Assembly (NCBI GenBank): GCA_022885665.1 | Contig: JAGQDJ010000278.1 | Span: 124,001 to 188,000, forward strand | Direction of reading: 5' to 3' | Length of the DNA: 64,000 bases | Source: Triops longicaudatus | Taxonomy: Eukaryota > Arthropoda > Branchiopoda > Notostraca > Triopsidae | In this document: positions 47,596 to 60,946 of the stretch, piece after piece | How positions within the stretch are numbered: position 1 is the first letter of the stretch | Layout: each line of letters opens with the position of its first letter | Notes under the pieces: generated by a model | Database searches by the model: none | What the model saw: only the letters and a program-made list of their open reading frames with translations | Told to the model about the DNA's origin: nothing | Program-made: the position numbers and the translations under genes

Positions 47596-49771
47596 ACTTC
47601 TGTACTCGTCAATGCAGTTTAAGACATGAATATATAATTACACAAATTCAAATGTGGCGCTGTGCCGAAATGGGCATTTTCATTGGCTGCGCCACCAGTC
47701 GCTTTTTAGTAGACAAAATCCTCAGTTCTTCCTAAAATGTAGTACTGTCAGCTACTCAAATGGATTTACTACTCGCATGTTACCTGATAAGTAACTTGGC
47801 CGAGCGTGTTTCTGTCTATTATGTCACGACAATCCGCAATTAACAGTGAATAATATTCTATACGAGTCTGTAGCGATCAAAACAAACAATTGCCATTTTT
47901 ACAACTCTGGCGCATCTTTACTAAGCTAACGTTTTAGTAACAAAATAATAGATGGCGCTGTTCGCTGAAACAGCTACAAAATTCAGGTGAATTACCATTG
48001 CTAGCTGTAAATCGTTCCAAGTTACGAATTATTGAACTTCTTGAAGACACCTTTTCTAAATCACTTTAAAAACGCCTACGGATGCGAGATTTTTGCCTGT
48101 GATCCTATTAACATACGCCACACGGAGCGTCATTTGTTTCAAGCAATTCAACGCCCCACACGCATTGATTGCTCCTAGCGTAGGCTTACTACGCGGAATT
48201 CGAGAAGAGCACAGATTATTAGTGTTTATTTTTAAAATATATCTGTAAAACGAATCAAATACTTTGGGTATAAAAGCCACCTCACTCGAAAAGGAGTTAG
48301 GTTAACTTCACTTGTTCGGTGAAACGCTGAGGTGGTCCACGGCCACTCATGTCGTCCTTATCCCCGGGCAAGTATCGTTTCTTTTCTGTGCCATAAAAAA
48401 GGGTCAAACAAGTCAACAACCATGGCCAGCTACTTTATCCTACTTACCATCTTCTCAAGTTTGTCCTTTTCACGCCTGCGAACGCGTACAGGACAATGTC
48501 GAATCTCGGTCTCGAATGCTCGCGAGTCCCTATAATAAGCTAGCTGTAGAAGCATCACAGGCGACACAAAAGCTAGTTAATGAGCCAAGCTTGTAGGGGT
48601 GCTACTCTCGGTTAGTCCATAGGAAGTTAAGGTGCTTGGAAAATTTCTCAGTTTGGAGAACCGTGACATAGACAGAAGGCGTTGGCGTTGGCCAAAACAT
48701 ATTTCACGCAGCGGGCGGTTTTAAGTGACCATCGGAGAGAACGTCTGTCGTGTCTCTGTCGTTGTATGACTCCTTGAAGGTGGAAAAAGGGCAAACTATT
48801 CGACATTCCTGCAAGAGTGCCTGTAAATCTCCTACTTTTTCTTCGGGAGTTCAGCCCACTTTTTCGAAAAGGGATTCCAATCTCCGTTTCAAATGGAGTT
48901 TTCTACCCAATTTTCGACACTGGCTTACTGGGCAGAAGCGTGGTGAAAGCATTGTCAACACAGCATGCTCCACAAGTGTCCGAACCTCCCAAACTAGAGA
49001 CAAACCTCTCTTTTTTCCAAGAGTAGACTATGGGCAAAGGAGATGACCAAGTAATTGGGGAAGTGTCCAGTAGACCTCCAGCGTGGAAAAGGAGGAAATA
49101 GATCCCTTTTACGGTCTTGTCTGTCTGCCATTCAACGCGCACGAGCGTTTGCTTATTTATTTCCTTAAACAACAGCACCTCAATGGAACGTAGATTCCCC
49201 ACTGACGGATGCCGCGGCAAGGTTCCAGAAGGATAGAGCTTCAAAAAACATTTAGCTCCTAAAACAACTTTTCCCTTTTAATTTTATTGAACGAACACTT
49301 CGTGAATCTTTTAGACCGTTGAGGACTTAATTTCAAACGATAATAAAAATTAAACTTAAACAATTTTGACTTTAATAAAGAAGGCAAATTTGTATAACAG
49401 AAAGCACTAGTATTTATTTTGTAGTTTCCAGTTGTCTAAATTATACGTTCAACTTCGGCTCCAAATCTTTTTTGACTCCACCATGTACCATTTGCATAAA
49501 ACCGTAGATAATAACCTAAGGAACTTACTCCCTAGGTTTTTCTGTCAGAACACCAAAGAATAGTTTAAAGCTTTGTGTAGATTGTAGAAAGTCTGAGGTT
49601 GGCATGGGAAGATACGGCGCCTTTAGAAGTATAACATATGAGAGAATGCAGAAAAGGTGTATAGTACAGCGTGGGCAGATGCAGACGAGTCAAAAGCGGA
49701 GTATTGTAGGAGTATTGTAGCAGCGACAGGCGGTTATCATATGCACATCTCAAAGATGATGGTGTCTCCTG
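47596..49771. other. Upstream flank of the finger gene, no gene seen
   Basis: After the promoter-proximal part I see no family match. Overlapping ORFs at 48750-49046 (plus) and 48903-49244 (minus) are not recognised. Confidence 0.45.
47682..47686 (-). promoter_or_regulatory. CCAAT box upstream of the finger gene
   Basis: CCAAT on the minus strand lies about 90 bp upstream of the finger-gene ATG, in a more GC-rich context (GGCGCAGCCAATG). This fits a proximal NF-Y site, but position is the only evidence. Confidence 0.35.
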
Positions 49772-50029
49772 ATGTGGTCTCTCCTCTTTCCTCTCTTGTT
49801 CGCCTTCTCCTGCCTGGGTGGACTTTCAGGGAAGTTGGAAGATAAGCTGTGCGGTGAGCTCTGGGTCCTAACTTCAACTTCACGCGGAGTTTGCTCTTTG
49901 GAAGCTATCGCTGACATCGCTAGTATCGATACAAGTCTCCACGGAGAGGGAATTTTGCATCTGTGGCACTCGGGGCTGATTTTACTTGCTAACATGACAA
50001 GGGACCTCAAGTGTCACCCATGCTGTTGA
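49772..50029 (+). CDS. Candidate small secreted peptide (low confidence)
   Basis: An 85-codon ATG ORF starts with a good signal-peptide-like segment, MWSLLFPLLFAFSCLGGLSG, followed by a short mature part with four cysteines, ending CHPCC. No homology is recognised and no splice sites are needed. One such ORF can occur by chance in 64 kb, so this is tentative. Confidence 0.2.
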   Translation: MWSLLFPLLFAFSCLGGLSGKLEDKLCGELWVLTSTSRGVCSLEAIADIASIDTSLHGEGILHLWHSGLILLANMTRDLKCHPCC

Positions 50030-53000
50030 GCTAACTTTTCAAATTTTTATGGTGGCTGTGGTATGGACCCCTGCCACCTGAATTGCAGTATGCGTGGTTG
50101 TCATGCCTAACGACCTAACACGTAGAACCCCACGACTGTCATTATCTTTTCGGGGACTCATTTATCCAATACTGTTTTTCAGCTGCGAAGTTTCAGCGAA
50201 AGAGTTAAACATGGCTATGGGACAAAGTATAACTCCGTGTTGCCCTTTTATTGCCTTTTGCTTTAACGCGAAGCATAATTTCATTCTTATAAGGACATGA
50301 TCCCGTAAGGGTTCTTTTTTCGCATTTACCAAGAATGAGAAACGCTCATCCGGTGCGTACGTTAATGGTAGCAAACGTGCTGGCGAGTCTCAAATTTACC
50401 TATAGCTTGTTGCTCAGGTGTTAAAGAAACACCTTAACAGGATGTTTGAAATCTTGCGGTACGTTATTACAGGGACCTCAAATTGAAATCTAGTAAAGGA
50501 GAGGTCTTGGACTTGTAGAAGCCTGCGCAGGCTTCGTGTTCCGGGCCCGGTGAAGAAAGCAGGCAAATCGAAACAAGTGATGGGCATTGGCGATTATAGC
50601 TTTCATAAATAGTCGAGTGAGTGCTGGCCTTCTATTTCTTGTAAAAGCGCACTAGGTTTTATGCTCTTGTAGTCGCTTAATGCTGTGAAAAAAAGATAGC
50701 GGCATGTTACCGCAACCTCTAATTAAGCTCAACCTCCCGACTCCGCCTCCCTTTTGGCGGTTTTTCAATTGCTTTACGAAGCCTCCTGAAATTCACACCT
50801 TGTGGGTCCACACAAATTTGGGATTCTTTCCTCGACGCGCAAATTTCGTTGGATGATCATGGCTCTCTAACAAGTTTTAACGAATGTCTAATTAGTGGGC
50901 CAGCCAAAGTCAGAAGCATACCTGGCGAGAGCACTGTACTTGTCCACCTTCTTAACGGCACAAACGGAATGGTAATGAATTTCCCCTGCGTTTAAGGGGG
51001 ATTCAAGCTCCAAGCTCACTTGGCGGTCAAAGGTTTTGCTGAAAGAAAGAGGTTATTTTCGTGAAAAATGGACTGGCCGTTTGATTGATTAACTTTGGTG
51101 TTATCGGTCCGTCTATCGGTTTGTGAAGAGCGTTCAGAAGTGCGAAACGTTCAGGTAGCTCATTCTAATATGTTTACTGCTCCGCTTTCGTAAGCAAAAG
51201 CTTTGCGGTAGGATTATAACCCCAACCCTTTTTCTGCGTGTGGGGACTGAAAACTTTACCTTTAATCATTCTTATTTTTCAAAAGAAAATTAATAGGGGA
51301 TTTTTCTGGATTACTTCCAAGTCCAATTATGTGATAAAAAAATCCTCTCTATAGTCCACTTTGCGCCTCAGTGTCCGCTAAGAAATTACAGAAGATTTCT
51401 CTCATCGGATTCTGCTACACCTGGCACTATTATCTTCATTTTCTTTTTAAAGAAAACCTACCAAATTACATATAGCATTACATACTAATATACTAAGACA
51501 CAATGCAATAATTTGTCTGGAAAGTAATGATTCTAAGTTATTTTGACCAAGACACCAACCAAGATGATTGTGTTCTTAAGATAGTGAAATTTTTAAGTTA
51601 ACTTAAATTTAAATGCTATTTCGTAAACTGTGGATGCTAACCGGCGACTTATTTATGCGACCTAAGATCCGGAGACGCTGGGACCGGATGGAATGGTTTC
51701 CATTGAACTGGCTAACAGTTGCGAAAGCTGGAAGAACGCGTAAGAAAACAAGTTACTTACTTAATTTTTGCTTCAGAAAGCTTGCAGCGTTATTTACTTG
51801 GAGTTCTCTCGTATTATGTTTGTTAATTATTTTCTTTGCGCCATCAGTTTACTTCGAAAATAGTAATGGTCCTGTTTCTGAATTGACAATTATTACTGAA
51901 AATTTCTTTCATCGCCTCCATTTTCCTCAACAGTACTTTCAGGTTTCGTTGACAAAAAGGGCCTGAGTGATCAATTGGTACCTCAGATTGGTGTCGGCTA
52001 TTGCTTTCTTTTGGTTTGCATGATTGTGGGATAAACGAAGACATTTTTAGTGGCAAGAGCATTTGCCTTTTATGAGGGTAGGCCACGCAGGCTAGCTTGG
52101 CCCAATAATTGCTTATAACTAATGGAGCGGCGACATGACAGTTGGGTTTATATAACCAAAAGCCGCGATCTGCCTCGTCTATACAGCCTTTGTTGTAATG
52201 CCTCCTAGCCATATAACTTAACAATACGCCACATGTTAAGTATATACCGCCCCTCCTTTTTAGTGCATTATCGTGACTCCTCATTTTTCTTTTCAATATC
52301 CCCTCGGTCCCAATTGTTGGTATTCTTAGCGTTCCCGTTCTAGCCGTAAATGCTGCTTTGTGATCGTTGAAGCAAGTGAGAGACTGTCGTTGGTATAACA
52401 ATGCACTTATCGACTTTGCAATATTTCAGTATCGGGAAACTGCGAATATATACCTCTTTTGTTACCCCGCACTGTTGTTATCTAGGTGCTTTTTTATTGG
52501 CTGTTGTTGGTCATTACCTTTCAAGCGACTGTCGGCCGTCAATATGGCGCTATCTCCACCCATTTTTCGATAGCGTAAGACAAAGACTTTGTGCACTTGC
52601 TTCGACTACAGTGCCCATCAAAAAAACCGTTTATAACTTTTTTGAGTAAATAAGTAATCTTAGTTTTTGACATTTAAGGTTGCTTGTAAAGGTTCATATT
52701 GTTATCCTGTGTAGCCTCTTATTAATTTTTGAGTAATTACTGAAGTAATTGGCGCATTGTTTTCCATTTAAAACTGGATGCTCCGTACATCAAGACCATT
52801 TGCGTACCTCGAACCAGTTTCCTTTGCATCGTTGTGGATGAAATTTGAAAGAAGTAATAAGTTTTGCACATCATTGCAGTAATATTGGAATGTGTAATTC
52901 TGCTGCAATAAACGTAACACTTGGATAATTTCATAAAGTCAAAGTGGGTTTGAAAGTTACAGAACTCCTTGACAGTAAGCGAGATTCATCTGGCCATAAT

Positions 53001-56000
53001 TATGTTCGTGCATTTACCATAATTATGTAGAACACGTTCTCTTATTAGCCCTCTTAAGACGGTCAACGGTGAGTTAGTGGGTGAAAATTATTATTTGCCC
53101 CAAGAAGTGTGAATGATGATTATAACCCCAAATCACGAGAAAGTCATGCTGCTACAGCACACCTTGTTCATTAGTGATGATGACCCATTCGAAAAATACG
53201 TTTCAAGAGTTTTCACAAGGCAGTATTTTCAGCCATAACTAGAGTAGATGTAGCATATTCCACGTAGTGCTTTCTTCTTGGATCAAAGAAACAAGCTTAA
53301 GAACTTAAATGTGTAAAATTTCTTACGTGTTACCAATACCACACTGGTGGACTCCGTGGGTAATTCTTTAGTGGACACTGAATAGCTGCGAGTCATTAAA
53401 ATTTTGTAGTCGTAAGCAAAGGAGCTATAAGCTGCCTTTTTGCATCACTTAAAAAAATGCAACCTATATTGTTATCTCCCTACGTTTTCACGCGCACTTT
53501 GAAATCACATGTCACGATCTGGGGCCCGAAATTCACAACAAGCCTTCACTATTGCGAATTAAGATCTACCCTATTTGTACGCTTGATATTCAAGAATTAA
53601 CTGTCAGGTAAATGGTAACGTTTCCATGTAATCCAGTAAAATGTTTTGAAATGTTTGAAAGAATGTCTCGAAATGTAAAAAAAAAATATTTGAGTCAGAT
53701 GTGAACTTTTTGGTCTAGCCTCTTGACTTTCCTGCCTGGCTATGGCGATAGATATTTTTGTTCTATTTTAACATTAAAGTTGTGCTAATCCTGAGTGTGA
53801 GCCATAAAAATACTGTTGCATACAACGTAAGCTTCGTATTAATGGCCACCTATGTTCACCTTAGGCGTTCAATTGCGGAACCGGCGTCTTTAGCTCTTTT
53901 CGATTTTGCAAAAATTTCCAAACTAGCATGTAGGAATGCTGTATGTGATGGTAGAAATGCAAAGAGGCGAACCGGGTGCTTCAAACCGGGGTTGACGGAC
54001 AGATTTAGCGGTTATAGTAATTAAATGCATGCGTAATTATGGTACTTAGTCTTTGATTTTGACCTTACCTATCTAGACCGTTAGCTATTTAAAGAGTCTT
54101 GTTCACTTGCCACGAGTGAATTCCAAAATGTTGATACTTACCCGCATCAAGTTGGAGGTCATCAAACTAAATTGTACCGGTTTAGAAGACTAAAGGAGCA
54201 ATATCTTGTGACACAGAACTTGCAAATTTAACTTTGTGTACTTTTTTTCGTTACCACACCATTTTAACGGTATGAACGTAGATATTTTGTACCCTTACTT
54301 AAGTCTGTCGTAAATAACGTAGAATTCGGGCAAACAAACTTTTAATGTCTGTAAATTGTTACTGTAATATTTCTAATAAATTTTTCATGTTATATGATAA
54401 ATAGATTTTGTTCGGAAATTATAGACAAGAAGAATATTGATGTAACGCTTTATCCCTTTATTAGTACATTTAACATAAACCTTCGTAATTAACGGAAGGT
54501 AGCAGAGGTACTGCATACACCATGCTCAAGTGTAAAAGACTTTCGATGTTACGGACCTCCTTTCGGCAGCGAAAAGCGAAGGCTGTGGTGTGAAAGCACA
54601 AGAATTTCAAGCCTGGCAGCTGTCTTACCACCACTGAGTTTTGTAAGTGGCTTTATTAGAAAAGAGTAATTCGTGGAAAGCCTTAGTTTGAAGATGCGTT
54701 AGGATAAAAACGTCCAAATTGTAAGTTTTATTTTTTGGGGGGAGGGGGAGAATAGAAGTTTGGGGCCAGGACTGTTAAAGTGGTATCCAAACTGTTATAC
54801 TGACAAGGTAAGCTTCTGAGAAGATAATAAGAGGCAACACTTACCGCATGCTGAGCTTTTTTCACGGAAAGTTCGGTTCATTGGGCTACGCAGTCCATAA
54901 AATATATTGCGACCAACAATTGGAGGTACAAAAACGAGTATTTTGACTTTTGGGGGGTTGTTTTTGCATCGACGTGTGTAGTGGGTTTAAGGGGCCTCTT
55001 TTGGGGCCTGCTCCAGGGAGTTGCTTCTCCATACAATGACTGAACTCCAGCCTGCAGTTGGATAGATCATTCGGACCTCCTGAAGTGTGACCACACGGGA
55101 GCCAAACTTTTACCAGGGCTCACCGGGTGCGCCCTCCGTTTTGGTGGCCAGAGCTTTTCTTAGACTTATAAACGGTTTGTATAATAGTACGAAAGTGGGT
55201 TGTGCAACCCCCTCCGTCCCTCAATTCGAAGAGGATGACAAGACAAAGCATACGTGTCGTTTAACGCTCCACAAGACCTTTCTGGCCAAAAATCATGTTG
55301 TTCCTTTTGAGTGACTCCGAGAGCATCTGCCGTTCTCTTATTCCAGCTCTTATGTAAGACTCGAGTGGGTATTGTTGGGGAAAGCGCAGGTTAGGACACT
55401 AAAGGCCCCACACACGAAGAAGTAATAGGTATTGTATCCCAATTGGACAGATTGAAGATAGATTAGAGAGCTTGTACTATGCTGTACTATGGGAGCGAAA
55501 ATAAAGTGTATTGTATAGGCCCACTGTCTGTTTTGGTAGCACGCTGGAGGAGTCCTTTATCGATTCTGCCAATGACAATTGACTCCGGGTGGATCTTCTT
55601 TTTAGCCACACACAACAAAAAGTGGATGGGTATTGACTGTCCTCTGCCTGTGCCAAATCCATGGCCACATTTTCGAAGCTCGCCAGATTTTTGTTTAGTA
55701 TTTTTTTTTTACTTAGAACCTTTACTAAAGTAAACATTGTAATCTTTCAGAGCTGTCAGTTTTGCCCTTGGTGTACAGAGTATCACGGAATCAAAGTGCA
55801 TTACAAAGCTGCCCGTCACGCTGTACCTTCTATTTGAAGCAATTGGATGCATTTTAGGTGTCCGCTTTTGAACATAAACCTTTTTTCACTTTTACTTATC
55901 TACCTTATAAGCCTCATTAATGGTAGATACGAGATCATTACGTTACTTTAAACTTCCATCACGTTCCATGTAACCAACCTCCTTATGACAAATGCGTTCT

Positions 56001-59000
56001 TGCGTGCCCTAGCCTCGTTTATAACACCACCAAGAACTATTCAACTTTTATCATCTCAAAAAAAGGGAAAAGCAAAGCAATACTCACTTAAGCCTTTATT
56101 AAGGCGCAGGTGGGCCGCATAGGCTACGATCGTGTTTAAGCCACCTCTGGACTCTCACTGTGTCACGATAACGCTCTGCCTTGTCGCTTTTCCATTGTTG
56201 GCCTAAGAGTAGATCTTTTGACACGTTCCTTATGTCAGCGTTAACTAAGTATTCCGAATTATTGAGTCAAAATCAAGGTTGTGTGGTTTTGTCTGGAACT
56301 GGAGCAAATGATGAAGTTGTGACATACATTGACCAACCTCCCCGTTTGGATTTTCCCTTCTTTGATTATTTTTGTTTCCTGTACAAGGAGCCACAACATC
56401 TTGAGAAATGAATTAGGGTGTTATTTGTAAGAAAAGGAAAGAAGGAAATTGCTGCTACTTAGTTGGTTGTTACGTTTAACATTAATACCCTAAAATAAGG
56501 CTTCAGGCTTATCGTAGGCTATGCTGGAGAACAAGAGTTTAGGACAAGAGCTCCACAGCATTCTTGCAGGAGACAAAGGGCACGCTTCTAGCTGATTGTA
56601 ACAGCAGTTTACTCATCCATAGGAAATTAGTTGCGTAGTCTTATTCGGCAGCGTAACTTGGCTTGCCTTGTTTCAAAGTTGAAAATGTTTCCCTTCTTTT
56701 GCTCAGATTTCGATCGAATGTCACACTAAACGCAAAAGAGATAAAGAAAAAGAAACTAGATTTTTATATGGTATTTTTCTGTGCCAATTATTTGTCAATT
56801 ACTTTCCCCATAAGAAAGAAAGCTAAGGGAGTACAATATATTGCTATTGTAGAAAACATGTTTTCACTCGTATATTCCTAATCTGCAGTAATGACAAAAG
56901 TGTAAATCTTTTAGGACGTAATAGACTTCATAATTGGCCTTTGCGTACACAGCAAAATGGTGCAATTCCTACTGTCTAAGTCGGAAAACTAGTAAAATTT
57001 TTTCCCGTACTAATACATTATATAGAGTACTACCGTACTATAAACATCGATAAGCAATTTTCGTTTTCTTAACAAGTCATTTTGGTTTTATTTGTCCAAT
57101 AACACCATTCGAAGCTTTGAATGCCACATGAAAATTGTACTGAAAGCTGGTCCCTAAGCTTTTAAAATCTCATATCTTGTGTCGAATTTGTAATTGTGTT
57201 CAATTACTTAGAAGGAAAAAGACAAAACTCGTTAAATGAACTTGTATTGCCTAGCATTTTTCGCTTGATTAATCAAGCTTCAGGTTCTGGGGTCAGCTAC
57301 TCGCTCTTCATGCCAAAAATACACTCCTAATAAGTGCAAAAATTGACCTTAGGTCACAAATAATATAGGGAACAGAAGTAAGGTTATTCAAGAAAGGCTA
57401 CCCAACACAAACGTTTGCAAGAAAAAGATTAATTCAGGAAATACAAACAAGGCAGCGCAAAGAGGCAGGTCAAGGCACAAATTCCAACAAGATAAAAAGA
57501 CGTGAATCCCAAAAATTGTTTTCATATTATTATATAGCAAAATATAAGAAAAATTAGCAATGAGAACAACAAATCCTTCATTAAAAATAAAAGCTGGGAC
57601 AAATCTATATTATTTTCTTATGTAATGCTCGTCCGTTCTCCGTGAAAACTTAGGCACTAGGTGGTTAATGTTACTCACTAGCGGCTTCGATTTTTTAAAG
57701 CCCCCAAATAGTTAATAAGTTTTAATTATGTCTCAGTTGTCTCGCATTCCTATTGTTTCCTTTCAATTGCACATTTTTCTTGTTTTAGTCAAAACTCGGT
57801 ACCATAAACGGCAATTATAATGATAAACGTTAAAGTTTAAGGGTAACAGAACTAAAACCAACCTATACTTCTACATAGCATCTTACTTTGTTAGAAAGGA
57901 AATTCTTACGGTTGAGATAATTACATTTGTAAATCCTAACCGATTGTTGTGTGGCTTACGAAGATATGTGCACTAAACTCTTGAAGCAGAAGACAACTTC
58001 AAGTATGAAAAAAACTCTTATTTCTATGCTCACTTGTTCAGTCAAGCTGAATAATAATAGCAGTGAATTATCAACAATGTTGGTGAAATTCGTTTCACTT
58101 CTTCAAATATAACATTGTGTGAGAGGTAGGGAATTGGTGAGCTGGTAAGGGGTGCACTATGGTAGGCCCTAATAATGGGGTCTAGTTTCCGGTTGCATTA
58201 TGTTTTTAAACTACCGACTACTGCTTGCGTGTATCTGGTCCGTTTGCAGGAGATGTCGAATCAGTTTCAGGATTAGTTTACAGAAAATAAGTTTCTAGAC
58301 GGACATCTCTTTTTTTTCTGGTCGAACTCCTATGTATAGAAATGCTGTTCAAAGAAAGAGTACAGCATTGCCAATGCAGTCAAACTTTCTTGGGTCTTTG
58401 TAAAGGTAATTGGTGAAGATTTTATTGAGGAAGGTATCTCTCGGTCAAAACTTCGCGATTAAAGTTGTTAATGGGAATTTGGCTTTGGGGCTTCTAGAAA
58501 CACTGAGTGTAGACTTGGCTATGATAGCAATCTGCCAACAGCTTTCGGTAACCGTGGCTGGCTGTTAGGAATCTCGCAGGCAAGTTTTGTCTCCCTGGAG
58601 CAGACCTGCAAGTTTCTCGTGCGAGCGAGAGTAATTCCAGTGGGACCAATCGTCGTAAATGAGAAGGCGACAGCGAAACCGTCAGGGTATAGATATCCTA
58701 CATATGAAGTAGGATCCGATGGTATCATTGTATTTCGTATTCGAGTTAATCTGAACTGCTTAGCTTCTCTGATGTTAACGGCACGCAGGCGGAACCCTTG
58801 CTTGCGTTTAACTCATAGATGCACGCGAGAAAACGGCTGAAGACTGATTGGACCGCTATCGTCGTGTCTATCGGAATATGTAAATGAATCTCATCAGGAA
58901 CACATGCAAAGCGAACAAACTAGCCTATTCCTTATGCGAAAATTTGTAAACCATTAACCCTGATGAGACTGGGACATCTACCATTTGAGCGGTTTTGTAC

Positions 59001-60751
59001 CACAGCTTATTAATAGAGCTTGAAAGTTGTGTTAGCCTTTAAGACTTGAAGACAAAAGCTTTTTACTCTCCTTTTTTCTCTACCTCACTGAAATAAATCT
59101 TGTGAGTTAGGACGTCTCCGCTTTTTCAAATTTCTCTGTTTTGATACGAACAGGAGTAGCTCATTTGACGCGCGTTTAAACTCAGCATGGCTGCTGTATT
59201 CTACTCTCCGAGGCCATTTAACTCGTGGTGGGCCGAAAGGAGCTGGTGAACTGCTAGGCTGCTCGTTAGTGTCTGCCGAGCGGCAAAATGATTCTCTTTC
59301 CTGGCGGAAATACGCTTTAAACTATGAACCCAAGACTGTGAGACGTAAAAAGGGTTTCTTGCAGCCATAAAGAAAACGTAGACTTAACAGTATCATTAGC
59401 GCTGCCCCTCTGACGAATTTTACTGAAAGAAAATTGAATTAGTTCTTTAAAAGAGCAAAACAGAAAAGATAGAACCATTGAACCTTTTGAGGACGAAGCG
59501 GACTAGACTGTATTTCTTAACCTAGTTGACGCTCTGCACAAGGGCTGTACAAAACAGGGGTTAAAGAAGGAAGCATTTTTACGTTGATTGACTTTTTTTC
59601 CCCTTTGCTCAAAAAAGCGCCGTGTAGTACGGCGCATGCAATAAAAGGGCGTATCGAATGATAGCAACCTCAGGAACTCTATTTCATCAAAGGGAAAAAC
59701 CCTATAGGTAAGCTTCATTAACCTGTGCACAGCACGACATCTTGTTCTTTGTGCTTTTTAGAGTTATAATTTTTTTCCTTTTTTGCCACGAGCTATTTCT
59801 CATGGTAAACTGAAACTGCGGTTTTGGGCCACAGCTCACCTAACTAGGCAGTCATCAGACACACATAATCATCATTAGCATCCGACTTCATACTACTCGC
59901 CTTACTATTATCATTATAACAGTTAACTTCCCGTAGTTAGTCTATATTTTCTCTGTGTCTTTTTCGGGGGCCCCACTGAGGACTTGTTTGGGTACACAAT
60001 TTTCTCAAGTTGACACACGATAGCAGTGATAATGGAAAAGTATATTAGGAGCGGAGATCTCCGTGGTTAACTTTCATGCTAAAATACACGTCCTGTGCAA
60101 ATGGAAGTACAGCAGAAAACCTCTCATCTGTTGGCTTTGAAATTGTCTGTTTTCGTTCCAAATGGTTTTCCGCCAATCCACTTCAGTGCCCATAATCTAA
60201 ATAAGAATAAGCAAATCTAGTGTGCTCAAAATACAAAGACTGTACAGGACGATCTATACGAATGGGCCGTTTATTGCATTTCACGGGCAGACGGCTAAAA
60301 CTTTTTTGTACTCAAAAGCGACGGCGACGTGCTTTGGCCATCTTTCTATCATAAATTCTAAGCTTTTTTGCATTTCCTTACAAAAATTGCCAAAACTTAA
60401 AAAATACCTGCAAGACCTTAAAAATTCTGACTCTAAAAATGAATGACATAGTCTAATCAGGACTTAAACAAAACAGAGTAGAATACGTATTTTAGTTTAC
60501 AAGACAAACGTTTATGTTTGTATGAGAAGGCCTTAAAATTGTGCGTAAAGATTTTATATTTGGCCTTCGTAGAAAAACTCTTTTAAGTTTCCGTTCTTAT
60601 TTACATTCGTTGAAGGTGGAACATGTCTATATTCTAAAGCTTAGGGAGAATTTATTTTCTTGAAATAAATAAACAATTTGAAGTCAATATAGTTATTTAC
60701 GCAAGTGTCTTTTTGAAGCAATATTAGAGACGAATTGTACGGAGGTTATAT
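50030..60751. other. Gene-poor region
   Basis: Over about 10.7 kb I find no recognisable exon chain, RNA gene or complete transposon. The longest ORFs (minus 52401-51844, 185 codons beginning TTG; plus 51613-51966, 117 codons with one hydrophobic segment) match nothing I know and lack convincing splice partners. Sequence is AT-rich throughout. Confidence 0.45.
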
Positions 60752-60946
60752 ATGAAAGTTTCCAACATGTTGTGTGAAAAGACAACATGTTGGTTAGTGT
60801 TGAGCGCCATATTGTTAATTTTTTGTACGACTTCTGAATCGTTTGTTGACGACTGTTTAGCCTCAACTCATTCTAGCAGAGCCATTGTCTTTTTAAGGAA
60901 GACTGAAATCATACCAACTCAGTCAAAATCATGTGTTGAAACCTAG
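60752..60946 (+). CDS. Candidate small secreted peptide (low confidence)
   Basis: A 64-codon ATG ORF has a hydrophobic segment, TTCWLVLSAILLIFCTTSES, typical of a signal peptide, then a 35-residue tail with two cysteines. It overlaps a perfect 12-bp inverted repeat at its 5' end. It has no recognised homologue and may be chance. Confidence 0.2.
   Translation: MKVSNMLCEKTTCWLVLSAILLIFCTTSESFVDDCLASTHSSRAIVFLRKTEIIPTQSKSCVET
60762..60793. repeat. Perfect 12-bp inverted repeat (hairpin)
   Basis: CCAACATGTTGT and ACAACATGTTGG are separated by 8 nt. Each arm also contains its own 10-bp palindrome, CAACATGTTG. Confidence 0.85.

Noticed and set aside
51613..51966. 117-codon plus ORF with a hydrophobic segment
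   Set aside because: A potential 37-nt intron inside it breaks the frame, and I recognise no domain; not supported as a gene.
51844..52401. 185-codon minus ORF
   Set aside because: It begins with TTG rather than ATG, has no family similarity or splice partners, and one ORF of this length is expected by chance in AT-rich DNA of this size.
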